DNA from: Ralstonia sp. ASV6
GTDB taxonomy: Bacteria; Pseudomonadota; Gammaproteobacteria; Burkholderiales; Burkholderiaceae
DNA length: 46,257 nucleotides
Direction of reading: 5' to 3'
Assembly (NCBI RefSeq): GCF_016429285.1
Contig: NZ_JAELUI010000030.1
Span: forward strand, 1-46,257
The number at the start of each line of letters is the position of its first letter. Position 1 is the first letter of the stretch. The position numbers were made by a program, and so were the translations under genes. The notes beneath the pieces were generated by a model. The model did not search any database. It saw only the letters and a list, made by a program, of their open reading frames with translations, and was not told the origin of the DNA. This document shows positions 32,028 to 40,697 of this stretch, in pieces.

Positions 32028-33320
32028 ATGCAACCCACGTCCCCCGCCAACCAACCCGCGCTGCTGCGTGCCATGTTCGATGCCGCTGTGGCCAGCGCCC
32101 AGCCGTCGCTCTGTCTGGCGCAGCATCTGCCGCCGGTGCCCAAGGGCCGGACCATCGTCATCGGTGCGGGCAAGGCATCGGCAGCCATGGCCCAGGCGCT
32201 TGAAGCGCATTGGCCCGGGCCGCTCGAAGGGTTGGTCGTCACACGCTACGGCTATGCCGTGCCGTGCGAGCGTATCGAGATTGTCGAAGCCGCACACCCG
32301 GTGCCTGACGCGGCGGGCTTGGAAGCCACGGCGCGCGTGCGTCAACTGGTGTCGGGGCTGACCGAAGACGACCTCGTTATCGCATTGATTTCCGGCGGCG
32401 GTTCGGCGCTGCTGGTGGCGCCGGGCGAGGGCATCAGCCTGGCCGACAAGCAGGCCGTGAACGCTGCGCTGCTCAAGAGCGGCGCCAACATTGCCGAGAT
32501 GAATTGCGTGCGGCGCCACCTGTCGCAGGTCAAGGGCGGGCGGCTGGCGGCGGCCTGCTATCCCGCGCGTGTGGTGACGCTGCTGATTTCCGACGTGCCG
32601 GGTGACAACCCGGTCGACATTGCCTCCGGCCCCACGGTGGCCGATCCGACCACGCGTGCAGACGCTCTGGCGATCATCGAGCGCTATCGGATTGCTGTGC
32701 CCGACAACGTGCGTGCATTCCTCGCCAAGGAGGCAGCAGAAAGCATCAAGCCGGGCGACGCACGCCTGCAGAACATCACCACACGCATCATCACGGCACC
32801 GCAGATTGCACTGGAGGCCGCAGCAAAGGTGGCGGAGGCGGCGGGCTACACACCGTACATCCTCGGCGACAGCCTGGAAGGTGAGGCACGCGACCTGGGC
32901 CTGGCGATGGCCGGTATCGCGCGTCAGGTGGTACAGCGCGGCCAGCCGTTCAAGACGCCGTGTGTGCTGCTGTCGGGTGGCGAGACGACTGTCACCGTCA
33001 CGGGCAGCGGCCGCGGCGGGCGCAACGTGGAGTTCCTCCTCTCGCTGGCCGTAGCGCTGGACGGGCTGCCCGGCGTGCACGCCATTGCTGGTGATACCGA
33101 CGGCGTGGACGGCGCCGAAGAGATTGCCGGTGCCATCATCTCGCCCGACACGCTTGCCCGTGCGTGGGCAGCCGGCATTCAACCGCGCAAGAGCCTCGAC
33201 AACAACGATGGCCATGGCTTCTTTCAGGCACTTGGCGACTCCGTCATCACCGGCCCGACGCTGACCAACGTCAACGACTTCCGCGCCATCGTCATCGATA
33301 CGCCGACCGGCGCGGCGTAA
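32028..33320 (+). CDS. ttuD: Glycerate 2-kinase (MOFRL family, TtuD/GckA-type)
   Basis: The product has 430 residues. The N-terminal half carries RTIVIGAGKASAAMAQALE and the active-site ALISGGGSALLVAPGEGISL; MNCVRRHLSQVKGGRLA is the conserved Arg/Lys segment. The C-terminal MOFRL domain has LLSGGETTVTVTGSGRGGRN and AIAGDTDGVDGAEEIAGAII. Proteins of this family phosphorylate glycerate to 2-phosphoglycerate with ATP; older databases call them hydroxypyruvate reductase. It feeds glycerate from tartrate, glyoxylate or sugar-acid breakdown into lower glycolysis, which fits the oxidative modules upstream. It appears as a single gene. Confidence 0.9.
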   Translation: MQPTSPANQPALLRAMFDAAVASAQPSLCLAQHLPPVPKGRTIVIGAGKASAAMAQALEAHWPGPLEGLVVTRYGYAVPCERIEIVEAAHPVPDAAGLEATARVRQLVSGLTEDDLVIALISGGGSALLVAPGEGISLADKQAVNAALLKSGANIAEMNCVRRHLSQVKGGRLAAACYPARVVTLLISDVPGDNPVDIASGPTVADPTTRADALAIIERYRIAVPDNVRAFLAKEAAESIKPGDARLQNITTRIITAPQIALEAAAKVAEAAGYTPYILGDSLEGEARDLGLAMAGIARQVVQRGQPFKTPCVLLSGGETTVTVTGSGRGGRNVEFLLSLAVALDGLPGVHAIAGDTDGVDGAEEIAGAIISPDTLARAWAAGIQPRKSLDNNDGHGFFQALGDSVITGPTLTNVNDFRAIVIDTPTGAA

Positions 33321-33394
33321 GGCGAACGTGCTGCCTGATGTGCTAGTTGCGGCGCTTGTCAGGCAGCGTGCGTGTTTGCACCGCACCAAAATCG

Positions 33395-33404
33395 AACGAT
33401 CGTT
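33395..33404. promoter_or_regulatory. Palindrome AACGATCGTT upstream of alkB
   Basis: A perfect 10-base palindrome about 210 bases upstream of the alkB start, in a gap of 292 bases. Short palindromes of this type are common TetR-family operators, but no tetR gene is adjacent. It could also be chance in GC-rich DNA. Confidence 0.3.
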
Positions 33405-33612
33405 AGTAAAACGCCGGTTTCAATCACCAGCGCTTTTCCCGCCCGTGCGCGCCATGCCACGGGTGTTCTTGTTTGGAAGTGCCCGCCTAAATCGAGGCGT
33501 TGGCACCCCCCTCCTGCTGGTCCTATAAAACAGGCGTTGGGCAGGACCCGACGGCGCACGCGTGTGCGTACACAAGCCAACCGAATCAAGCGGGGCAAAC
33601 AGGAGGAAGACA

Positions 33613-34776
33613 ATGGCTACACCCGGCATCGTCGCGTCCATTGAGTGGACCGACAGCAAGCGGTATCTCTGGATGCTCGGCGCGCTGACGATCACGCTGC
33701 CGATGATTGCCGCCGCTCTGGCGCTGTCGACCGGGTGGCATCCGTTATGGTGGGCCGGGCCTGTCATCGTGTTTACGATCATTCCGCTACTTGATTACCT
33801 GATTGGCGACGACCGGGACAACCCGCCCGAAGAGGTCGTCCCCGAGTTGGAGAAGCAGCGCTACTACCGCCGCATCGTCTATCTGGCGACCACTGTGCTC
33901 TACGTGAGCTTTGCCATGGCGATGTGGGTGCTGCACACCTATCAGCTCACCTGGTACGACTACATTGCATTCGCGTTCTCACTGGGCGTGGTGACGGGCA
34001 TCTCAATCAACACCGCGCACGAACTCGGCCACAAGACCAACGGTTTTGAGCGCTGGCTAGCCAAGATCACGCTCGCGCCGGTGGCGTACGGACATTTCTT
34101 TGTCGAGCACAACCGCGGCCACCACGTGCGTGTGGCCACACCGGCCGATCCGGCGAGTGCCCGCTTTGGTGAGTCGTTCTGGGAGTTCCTGCCGCGCACC
34201 GTGGTGGGCAGCGTCAAATCGGCATGGGCGCTGGAGAAGCAGCGCCTGGAGCGCAACGGGCACTCGGTGTGGTCGTGGCGCAATGACGTGCTCAATGCCT
34301 GGGCGATGACGGTGGTGCTGTGGGCTGCGTGCATCGCCTTTGTCGGCATCAAGGTCGTACCGTTCCTGTTGATCCAGGCGGTGTACGGCGCTTCACTGCT
34401 GGAGGTGGTGAACTATCTGGAGCACTACGGCCTGTGCCGCAAGCAACTGCCCAGCGGCCGCTACGAGCGTTGCACGCCGCAGCATTCGTGGAACAGCAAT
34501 CACGTCGTGACGAACCTGTTCCTGTATCAGCTGCAGCGCCATGCCGATCATCACGCCAACCCGACGCGTTCGTTCCAGGCGCTGCGTCACTTCGAGCATT
34601 CACCGCAATTGCCTGCCGGCTATGCCGCGATGGTGCTGCTGGCCTATGTGCCGCCGCTGTGGTTTCGCGTGATGAACCCGCGCGTGATTGCGCACTACCA
34701 GGGGGACATGTCGCAGGCGAACATCAAGCCGTCGATTCGCGAACGGGTGGTGGCGCAGTATCCGGCGTGCGCCTGA
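33613..34776 (+). CDS. alkB: Alkane 1-monooxygenase (membrane di-iron hydroxylase)
   Basis: The product has 387 residues. ATG 33613 follows an AGGAGGAAG ribosome site. Six hydrophobic spans and all histidine clusters of AlkB are present: HELGH (136-140), EHNRGHH (165-171), NYLEHYG (267-273) and LQRHADHH (307-314). It hydroxylates medium-chain n-alkanes at the terminal carbon in the inner membrane, using electrons from rubredoxin. No rubredoxin or rubredoxin reductase gene lies in the window, and there is no rubredoxin fusion at the C terminus. It ends 20 bases before the 3' end of the convergent cupin gene. Confidence 0.95.
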   Translation: MATPGIVASIEWTDSKRYLWMLGALTITLPMIAAALALSTGWHPLWWAGPVIVFTIIPLLDYLIGDDRDNPPEEVVPELEKQRYYRRIVYLATTVLYVSFAMAMWVLHTYQLTWYDYIAFAFSLGVVTGISINTAHELGHKTNGFERWLAKITLAPVAYGHFFVEHNRGHHVRVATPADPASARFGESFWEFLPRTVVGSVKSAWALEKQRLERNGHSVWSWRNDVLNAWAMTVVLWAACIAFVGIKVVPFLLIQAVYGASLLEVVNYLEHYGLCRKQLPSGRYERCTPQHSWNSNHVVTNLFLYQLQRHADHHANPTRSFQALRHFEHSPQLPAGYAAMVLLAYVPPLWFRVMNPRVIAHYQGDMSQANIKPSIRERVVAQYPACA

Positions 34777-34795
34777 TGCGGCGGCTGCAGATGCG

Positions 34796-35059
34796 CTAAC
34801 GCCTGCCGACCAGGTACTGCACGCCTTGCGGGCCGTAGCGCTCGGCGTGCGGTGCGTTGGCACCCAGGTGAAAGATGTCGCCGGGCTGGAAGATGCGCTC
34901 GTCGTTACCGACGCGGATGGTGATTTCCCCCGCCAGGATGAGCGCCTTTGCCTTGAACGGGTGCGTGTGCTCCTCCAGCTCGCCTGCCTCGCGTGTGACG
35001 AGGACGAACTCGGTAAAGCCCTCGGCGGTGAGCGCGTTTTCAAACGCATCGCGGTTCAT
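34796..35059 (-). CDS. Small cupin-domain protein
   Basis: The product has 87 residues, a single cupin. Motif 1 is EEHTHPFKAKALILAGEITI, with two His and a Glu as metal ligands. Motif 2 is FQPGDIFHLGANAPH, including the PGD turn and the last His. Such single-domain cupins bind a metal or a small molecule and occur as sensors or isomerases; no function can be assigned. It has a GGAGA ribosome site and lies between alkB and the AraC regulator. Confidence 0.88.
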   Translation of the reverse strand: MNRDAFENALTAEGFTEFVLVTREAGELEEHTHPFKAKALILAGEITIRVGNDERIFQPGDIFHLGANAPHAERYGPQGVQYLVGRR

Positions 35060-35276
35060 GGCGGATCTCCTTGATGGCCGCTGGAGCCTTCACCTTAGGC
35101 TTTGTACGCGGGAAGACAAAGACGGCCCGCTGGCCGCCGTTGGTCAAATCGGCTGGGACGGCCGAATGCAACGGCGGCAAGTATCCGGCTATCGACGGGC
35201 ATCATCAAATTGATCCTTCTTATGGCGGCAATAGAGCGCAGAATGTCGGGCGACTACCGCACCGTCTGCCCACGCT

Positions 35277-36179
35277 ATGCCCGCTGCCTTGCCTGCCTCC
35301 ATGCCTGAACCTGCACCCGTCAGCCTGCGATCCAGTGAAGGCCTCGGCTGGCAGGGCTTTGCCGCCACGCTGCTCGGTATCCGCCCGGGAACGTACCGCG
35401 TGCCGGCCATGGAGGCTCACCGCATCAATGTGCATATCGGTGCGCCTGTTCGGGCGAACTGCGTGTGTGACGGTCGCCGCTATTCCCGCATCCAGGCGCA
35501 TGGCGATGCGGACGTCATCCCCGCCGGGTTGCCCGGCATGTGGACGGACGACGCCGACTGCCGCATCCTCCGGATCGCCATCAGCGACGCGTTCGTACGC
35601 AGCATCGGCGAGCAGGTTGGGGCGCCGTCGGTACAGATCGCACCGCATCTGCAGTGGCGCGATGCGCGCGTACACCACCTGGCTGCGGCGCTCGGCGCAG
35701 AGCTGGAGGCGGAAGACACCTCCGACGCGCTGTATGCGGAAAGCCTGTGCACTGCGCTGGTGGTGCGCTTGCTGAACAGCAGCAGAGACGTTGCCGCTGG
35801 TGCGGCCGCCGGCGCGCGCGCACTGGCGCCCCGTGTGGCCGCACGCGTGATCGACTACATCGAGGCCAATCTGCATCAGCGGCTGACGTTGGCAGAGCTG
35901 GCGGCACTGACGGGCTTGAGCACGCCGCATTTCAAGGTGCTGTTTCGCGCAACACTGGGTGTGCCGGTGCATCGTTATGTCGTGCAGCGCCGGGTGGAGC
36001 GCGCAAAGGTGCTGTTGCTGGACGGCCGGCGCAGCGCTTCGCAGATCGCACTGGAAGTTGGCTTTGCACATCAGAGCCACATGACGCAGTGGCTGCAGCG
36101 GCTGCTTGGCGTGACACCACGTGAAATCATCCGGGCTGGCCGGGCAGCGGCGGCCGTTGCCGACACGCTCGCCGCATAG
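35277..36179 (+). CDS. AraC-family transcriptional regulator
   Basis: The product has 300 residues (ATG 35277; ATG 35301 is an alternative, and neither has a clear ribosome site). The N-terminal 170 residues have the cupin-like sensing fold. The C-terminal 100 residues hold two helix-turn-helix units: LTLAELAALTGLSTPHFKVL, then F-ATLG-PVHRYVVQRRVERA, then ASQIALEVGFAHQSHMTQWL. It points towards the NmrA-like gene, 105 bases downstream, and may activate it. GCCAGA at 36206 and TCTGGC at 36234 form a spaced inverted pair in that gap. Confidence 0.92.
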   Translation: MPAALPASMPEPAPVSLRSSEGLGWQGFAATLLGIRPGTYRVPAMEAHRINVHIGAPVRANCVCDGRRYSRIQAHGDADVIPAGLPGMWTDDADCRILRIAISDAFVRSIGEQVGAPSVQIAPHLQWRDARVHHLAAALGAELEAEDTSDALYAESLCTALVVRLLNSSRDVAAGAAAGARALAPRVAARVIDYIEANLHQRLTLAELAALTGLSTPHFKVLFRATLGVPVHRYVVQRRVERAKVLLLDGRRSASQIALEVGFAHQSHMTQWLQRLLGVTPREIIRAGRAAAAVADTLAA

Positions 36180-36284
36180 CCGGCACAACCCGATCCTCCA
36201 AACCTGCCAGATTCCTCCGTTTCTGCAAGTTCGTCTGGCGGGGCCGGCCTAAGCTCGCGTTTCTCATCTGAAAGGAGCGCGAAC

Positions 36285-37175
36285 ATGTACGTCATCTTTG
36301 GGGCATCGGGCAAGGTCGGGCGCGCCACCGCCACCGCGTTGCGCAACGCGGGCCGCCCCGTGCGTGCGGTGGTGCGCCAGGCCAAGCAGGGCGAGGCACT
36401 GGCCAGGATCGGCTGCGAAATCGTCTCCGCCGATCTGACCGACCCCGCCACGGTTGCGTCTGCCATCAAGGGCGCCACGGCGGTGCAGATCCTGTGTCCG
36501 GTGCCGGTGGGCGATTCGGACCCGGCATCGACCATGCAACGCATGATCGATGTTGCCGCCGATGCCCTACGAGCCAACCCGCCACCGGCAGTGCTGGCGT
36601 TATCGGACTACGGTGCGGAGCTTGACCAGGGTACTGGCCTGACGCGCCTGTTCCATCTGCTGGAAGAGCGGCTCAAGCCGCTGCCCACGCACCTGACGCT
36701 GCTGCGCTCGGCGGAGCACGCGCAGAACTGGGCGGCGATGCTGCCCGTGATGTTGGCGACAGGGCGGCTGCCGAGTCTGCACAGTCCGTTGAACCGAGCC
36801 TTTGCGACCGTCTCAACGCAGGACGTGGGCGCACTGGCCGCCGAACTGCTGCTGGCGGCATCGCCGGCCAAGTCGCCACGCATCGTCAGCGTGGAGGGCC
36901 CGCGCCGCGTGAGCCTGATCGACGTTGCGCGCGCCTTCAGCACCGTTGTCGGCCGTGAGGTCACTGCTGACGCCGTGCCGCGCGAGGCCTGGGCGCCGAT
37001 GCTGCAACGGGCAGGCTTGAGCGAAAACCACGTGCAACTGCTCACCGAGTTGTACGACGCCGTCAACGCGGGGCAGATCGATGTCGAGAAGGGCGTATCC
37101 GAGCAGCGCTTTGGCAAGACCGAGCTGACGGAAGCGTTCACTGCGATGCTGGTCGCACACGTGCAATCGAGATGA
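36285..37175 (+). CDS. NmrA-like NAD(P)-binding protein (atypical SDR)
   Basis: The product has 296 residues. It begins MYVIFGASGKVGRATATALR, the GxxGxxG Rossmann motif of atypical short-chain dehydrogenases, followed by RPVRAVVRQ (cofactor-selecting Arg) and VSADLTDPATVASAIKGATA. There is no YxxxK catalytic pair in the usual place, as in NmrA/HSCARG redox-sensor-like members. It could be a quinone or flavin-type reductase or a redox sensor. It has a GGAGCG ribosome site and is probably under the AraC regulator upstream. Confidence 0.88.
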   Translation: MYVIFGASGKVGRATATALRNAGRPVRAVVRQAKQGEALARIGCEIVSADLTDPATVASAIKGATAVQILCPVPVGDSDPASTMQRMIDVAADALRANPPPAVLALSDYGAELDQGTGLTRLFHLLEERLKPLPTHLTLLRSAEHAQNWAAMLPVMLATGRLPSLHSPLNRAFATVSTQDVGALAAELLLAASPAKSPRIVSVEGPRRVSLIDVARAFSTVVGREVTADAVPREAWAPMLQRAGLSENHVQLLTELYDAVNAGQIDVEKGVSEQRFGKTELTEAFTAMLVAHVQSR

Positions 37176-37297
37176 CCCGATGGCGCGGCAGCCCGCAAAT
37201 GCGAATGCCTCTTATGCGGATTTCTGTCTGCGCCTTCCGGTTATTCCGCGCAGCGCGCGTTGCGCCACTATGATCTCGGAAATTCCCTGGGGTCATC

Positions 37298-38083
37298 ATG
37301 CTGTTTGGACGTGTCACACGCGCTGTTTTGATGGTGGTCGTGCTCGGCGGTGCATCGCTGCCCGCGCGTGCGGTCCTGCCCGACGAGATCCAGGTCTACA
37401 CCGGCGACATCAACGCCCCCGGACAGTTCGGCCTGGAACTGCATCTGAACACCACGCCCAGCGGCATCAGCGAGCCCAGCTATCCGGGTGAGGTGACGAC
37501 ACCGCACGGGTGGCGTGCCACGGCGGAATTCTCTTACGGGCTGACGCCGTCGCTGGAGCTTGGGCTGTACGTGCCCACCACGCTGACGCGCGAAAACACG
37601 ACCTATGTGACAGGCCCCAAGGTGCGGTTGAAGTGGATGCCGATCCGCCCCGAGGATGATGTGGGCCAGTTTGCCGGTATCAACATGGAACTGGCTCACG
37701 TTGCCGGGCGCTTCGAGCAATCGCAGAACGCGCTGGAGCTGCGGCCCATCTATGGGTACCAGGATGCGCGCTGGCTGTGGGCCGTCAACCCGGTGCTGGA
37801 CTGGAACCTGTCCGGCCCGGGCCGCAGTGGCGTGCCAGAGGCCGCGCCAAGCTTCAAGATCGCACGCACCGTAACAACGGGTGTGCGTGCCGGCATGGAG
37901 TACTACGCGGGTCTTGGGCCTATCAACCACATCGCGCCGTTGCACGAGCAGCAGCACACGGTGTTTCTGGCATTCGACGTCGACCTCAAGCCCTTCGTCT
38001 TCAACTTTGGCATCGGGCGCGGCCTGACACGTGCAACGGACCGCTGGACGTTGAAGTGGATCTTTGAGATCCCGTTCAGTTGA
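37298..38083 (+). CDS. Exported beta-rich protein, possible outer-membrane barrel, unknown function
   Basis: The product has 261 residues. Residues 1-25 are a signal peptide (GRVTRAVLMVVVLGGASLPA, then RAVLPDE). The mature part alternates short amphipathic strands (FGLELHLNTTPSG, WRATAEFSYGLTPSLELGLY, GPKVRLKWMPI, FVFNFGIGRGLTRATDRWTL) typical of outer-membrane barrels. The last residues are EIPFS rather than a terminal Phe. I do not recognise the family. It precedes another exported protein by 74 bases and may be co-transcribed with it. Confidence 0.75.
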   Translation: MLFGRVTRAVLMVVVLGGASLPARAVLPDEIQVYTGDINAPGQFGLELHLNTTPSGISEPSYPGEVTTPHGWRATAEFSYGLTPSLELGLYVPTTLTRENTTYVTGPKVRLKWMPIRPEDDVGQFAGINMELAHVAGRFEQSQNALELRPIYGYQDARWLWAVNPVLDWNLSGPGRSGVPEAAPSFKIARTVTTGVRAGMEYYAGLGPINHIAPLHEQQHTVFLAFDVDLKPFVFNFGIGRGLTRATDRWTLKWIFEIPFS

Positions 38084-38157
38084 GCCTTGGCCGCGCCGCC
38101 CTGCAGCACCTATGCTTGGCAGCAACCGATTGCGCCGGGTCTTCCAGGGAGGCCACC

Positions 38158-38685
38158 ATGACGATCGACATCCGCTGCATAGCACTGGTACTGCTCTTGC
38201 TCGGCACGCCGGCCCTCCATGCAGAAGACGACCTGCAGAATCGCGGCCACGATCCGTTCTTCCAGATTTCGTCAGGCGTTGCCAACTGCCCCGAGCCTGC
38301 CGGCCCGCGCATCAGCGAGGCCGAATGGAAGCGCGATTCCCACCACCGCATCGAGCACGGCAACCACTGCTGGGTCGAGGGCCGATGCCGGTTGCCCAAC
38401 GCCTTTGCCTACGACGACGAGATTGCCGAGACGGCGCAGCGGCGCCTGCAGTGGATGGCGATTCACGTGCCCGGATGGAAGCAAAGCACGACGCTGTGGG
38501 TGACGGTGTGGCAGCGCTGGATGCTCGTGCAGGGGTGCGTGGCGCCGGGCTATGCGTTCGAGCCGTTCATGACCGCGCTGCGCGACGTGCCGGATGTCGA
38601 GCGCTTCATCAACGAGACGACGGCACACCCGGAGCGCGGCGTGCCGTATGCGCTGTTCCACAAGGGCGCGGTTGCCAAGCCCTGA
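38158..38685 (+). CDS. Small exported protein of unknown function
   Basis: The product has 175 residues from ATG 38158, behind AGGGAGG. An N-terminal signal peptide ends ALHAEDD at about residue 23. The mature protein has four or five Cys residues (VANCPEP, GNHCWVEGRCRLPNAFAYDD, VQGCVAPG) that could form disulphides in the periplasm. A YDDEIAETAQRRLQWMAIHV helix follows. No family recognised. It converges with the PEBP gene, 3 bases apart. Confidence 0.75.
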   Translation: MTIDIRCIALVLLLLGTPALHAEDDLQNRGHDPFFQISSGVANCPEPAGPRISEAEWKRDSHHRIEHGNHCWVEGRCRLPNAFAYDDEIAETAQRRLQWMAIHVPGWKQSTTLWVTVWQRWMLVQGCVAPGYAFEPFMTALRDVPDVERFINETTAHPERGVPYALFHKGAVAKP

Positions 38686-38688
38686 TCG

Positions 38689-39264
38689 TCAGGGCTTGTG
38701 CTTCTGATAGGTGCCGACGAGCTCCGCCTCGGCGATGACGTGACCGCGCATGGCACGTTCCAGTGCAGCCTTGTCGGGTGCGCCCATCTCCGGCAGTTCC
38801 ACGTTCAGCGCATAGAGCTTGTGATAGTAGCGATGGCGCCCGACGGGTGGGCAGGGGCCGCCGTACGCGGTGCGTTGCCAGTCGTTGGTGCCGGCGCGCG
38901 TGCCGGGTGGTAGCCCCTTGCGTGCCGCATCTTCGACGATGGCCGTTGCGCTGGGCGGGATGTTGTAGAGCAGCCAGTGCACCCAGGTCATCTTCGGTGC
39001 GGCGGGGTCTGGAGCGTCCGGATCGTCGACGATCAGCACCAGGCTGCGTGTGCCCGCCGGCGCGCCGCTCCAGGCCAGTGGTGGCGAGGTGTCCGAGCCT
39101 TCGCATGTAAGGTGGCTGGGGATCTCGCCACCGGTGGCAAAGGCGGGTGAGGTCAGGGTCAGCGTCATGGCGGTTCTCGCGTTCACTTGAGCAGAGACGG
39201 GAAGGCCGCATACGCCCGCTAGCAGCAGCGCCAGGAAGCCTCTTTGGCAGGTTGCGTGCGACAT
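38689..39264 (-). CDS. Exported YbhB/YbcL-type protein (PEBP/Raf-kinase-inhibitor-like)
   Basis: The product has 191 residues. The signal peptide is residues 1-25 (FLALLLAGVCGLPVSAQV). The PEBP fold is clear: LTSPAFATGGEIPSHLTCEG, SLVLIVDDPDAPDP (anion-pocket DPDAP), WVHWLLYNIPPS (the H-W-----P motif), GGPCPPVGRHRYYHKLYAL. The bacterial family binds anionic ligands; the true role in bacteria is not known. It lies convergent with the small exported protein. Confidence 0.93.
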   Translation of the reverse strand: MSHATCQRGFLALLLAGVCGLPVSAQVNARTAMTLTLTSPAFATGGEIPSHLTCEGSDTSPPLAWSGAPAGTRSLVLIVDDPDAPDPAAPKMTWVHWLLYNIPPSATAIVEDAARKGLPPGTRAGTNDWQRTAYGGPCPPVGRHRYYHKLYALNVELPEMGAPDKAALERAMRGHVIAEAELVGTYQKHKP

Positions 39265-39339
39265 GATTGCAATCCCGTTGATCCCTTCAAGCTAGTGCGC
39301 AATGGCGGAGCCGACAAGCTCCGCCGGGTTGGCATCACC

Positions 39340-39714
39340 CTATGCGAACCACCCCAGCACCAGAGCTGCCACCGCCGGTACCGTCTGCACGTAGAGAATC
39401 CGCTTGCTGACCGTGATTGCGCCCCAGATGCCGGCCACCGCCACGCAGATCAACCCGAACAGCGCGAACGATGCGTTGACCACCGGGTCCGGCGCCACCA
39501 GCCCGATCACCAGCGCCGCTACCAAGAAGCCGTTGTACAAGCCCTGGTTGGACGCCATCGCCGCGGTTTCTGCCGCCTTCTCCGGTGTAATGCGGAACAC
39601 CTTCGGGCCGCGTGTCTTCCACAGCACCATCTCCAGCACGACGATGTAGACGTGGATCAGCAGCACCAGCAGATAGACGATCAAGGCAAGGGTTTTGATC
39701 ATGGTGTTTGTCAT
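39340..39714 (-). CDS. DUF1304 family membrane protein
   Basis: The product has 124 residues and four predicted membrane helices (about 6-28, 56-76, 80-100, 104-122). The segment LLIHVYIVVLEMVLWKTRGP, then MASNQGLYNGFLVAALV is the DUF1304 signature (membrane protein with conserved N-x-G-x-Y-N). Function is unknown. The start may be ATG 39714 or the internal ATG five residues in. It lies between the PEBP gene and the marR-like gene on the same strand, with 67 bases to the latter. Confidence 0.88.
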   Translation of the reverse strand: MTNTMIKTLALIVYLLVLLIHVYIVVLEMVLWKTRGPKVFRITPEKAAETAAMASNQGLYNGFLVAALVIGLVAPDPVVNASFALFGLICVAVAGIWGAITVSKRILYVQTVPAVAALVLGWFA

Positions 39715-39781
39715 GTCAGGAATGAGCGTGCCGCCATGATAGAGATTTTGCGCTGTCTGCCTGCTCCCAGAAGGAGGGGTA

Positions 39782-40216
39782 TCAGAGCGCCGTCAGCGCG
39801 CGGGCCTTGGCAAAGGTGTGCAGCGCGGTTTCTGTCGAGGCGATGGATGCCGGCGCGATTGCCGCCAACGCTTGGCTGCCGAGCCAGTTGATGGTCTCGC
39901 GTGCGTTGTGCACGAGCGTCTTGCCAGCGGGGCGAATGGCAATCCGGCGGCCCGCGTCGGTGCTTTGGCGCTCGACCAGGCCGATCTTCTCCAGCGCCAG
40001 CACACGCTTGAGCACGGCAGGGCGTGGCAGCCCGAGTGGCTGCACGCATTCCGCAAGGCTGGCATGGCCGTCTGCATGTGAGGCCAGCCAATCCAGCAGC
40101 ACGAAATCAGCAAAGTCGACCCCGTAGTGCGTGCCGAGCTTGTCGTCGAGTTTGCACCGCAGGCTGGCCTGCGCGCGCTGCACCGCCATGCAGAACGTGA
40201 ATCCGGCGGTGCTCAT
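39782..40216 (-). CDS. MarR-family regulator
   Basis: The product has 144 residues. A winged helix spans about residues 35-105 (FADFVLLDWLASHADGHASL, then GLPRPAVLKRVLALEKIGLV, with wing STDAGRRIAIRPAGK). The flanking helices form a dimer interface. Its start overlaps the GIY-YIG stop (ATGA, 40213-40216), so the two are translationally coupled. The strong CCCGGG-centred palindromes upstream of the pair are its most likely operators, giving autoregulation and control of the divergent hydrolase. Confidence 0.85.
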   Translation of the reverse strand: MSTAGFTFCMAVQRAQASLRCKLDDKLGTHYGVDFADFVLLDWLASHADGHASLAECVQPLGLPRPAVLKRVLALEKIGLVERQSTDAGRRIAIRPAGKTLVHNARETINWLGSQALAAIAPASIASTETALHTFAKARALTAL

Positions 40217-40587
40217 GCCGTGTGCTCCGGGTTCTCATAGGCGGATGCGCCTTGGCATGGGATCTCCTGGCGCCAGAGCGTCACCAGCGTTTCCAGTTCG
40301 TGCACCGCATCAAAATCCGGCGCCTCGCGGTGTTTGACCAGGTCGAGCACTTCAAACACGAAGCTCGATTCACCGTGGTCCGCCCAGTCCCTGCGGAGCA
40401 ACGCGTTGGCATGGGTGCCGTGCTTTAGCTCGAAGTGATGGCGGTTGAGCGTGCTCTGCGCATCGGTGCTGCCCTTGACCAGCGCCCGGCCGGTGATGAG
40501 GTTGCGGATGGCATAAACCCCCCAGCCTGCGCCCGCGCGGCTTCGGGTCTCAAGGTACTGGCGTTTCAGCTCCCGTCGATCGGTCAT
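40213..40587 (-). CDS. GIY-YIG-like nuclease family protein (degenerate)
   Basis: The product has 124 residues. The GIY element appears as WGVYAIRNLITGRALVKGS, where YIG is degenerate (LVKG). Then come STLNRHHFELKHGTHANALL (the Arg/His helix) and WADHGESSFVFEVLDLV, with a later Glu in VHELETLVTLW. Small stand-alone proteins of this type are widespread and lack proven nuclease activity. The altered YIG raises doubt about catalysis. It is first in a two-gene unit with the marR-like gene. Confidence 0.82.
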   Translation of the reverse strand: MTDRRELKRQYLETRSRAGAGWGVYAIRNLITGRALVKGSTDAQSTLNRHHFELKHGTHANALLRRDWADHGESSFVFEVLDLVKHREAPDFDAVHELETLVTLWRQEIPCQGASAYENPEHTA

Positions 40588-40649
40588 GGTGGGTCCTTGT
40601 GCGATGCATGTAGGTGCGGCCTGCGTTGATAGGCAGGCATCGTCTGCGA

Positions 40650-40669
40650 ATTATTACCCGGGTAATAAT
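40650..40669. promoter_or_regulatory. Perfect 20-base palindrome, candidate MarR operator 1
   Basis: ATTATTACCCGGGTAATAAT is exactly symmetric over 20 bases and lies in the divergent gap between the GIY-YIG/marR unit (starts 40587) and the dienelactone-hydrolase-like gene (starts 40804). Confidence 0.8.
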
Positions 40670-40677
40670 GATTGGTC

Positions 40678-40697
40678 AATAATACCCGGGTTAAATT
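40678..40697. promoter_or_regulatory. Second CCCGGG-centred palindrome, candidate MarR operator 2
   Basis: AATAATACCCGGGTTAAATT is an imperfect copy of the site at 40650. Its centre is 28 bases from the first centre, close to an integral number of helical turns within error, allowing two dimers on nearby faces. Confidence 0.65.

Noticed and set aside
30677-33389. Long antisense frames opposite the lysR and glycerate-kinase genes
   Set aside because: Their composition is typical of reversed GC-rich coding DNA, and both sense proteins are clear family members.
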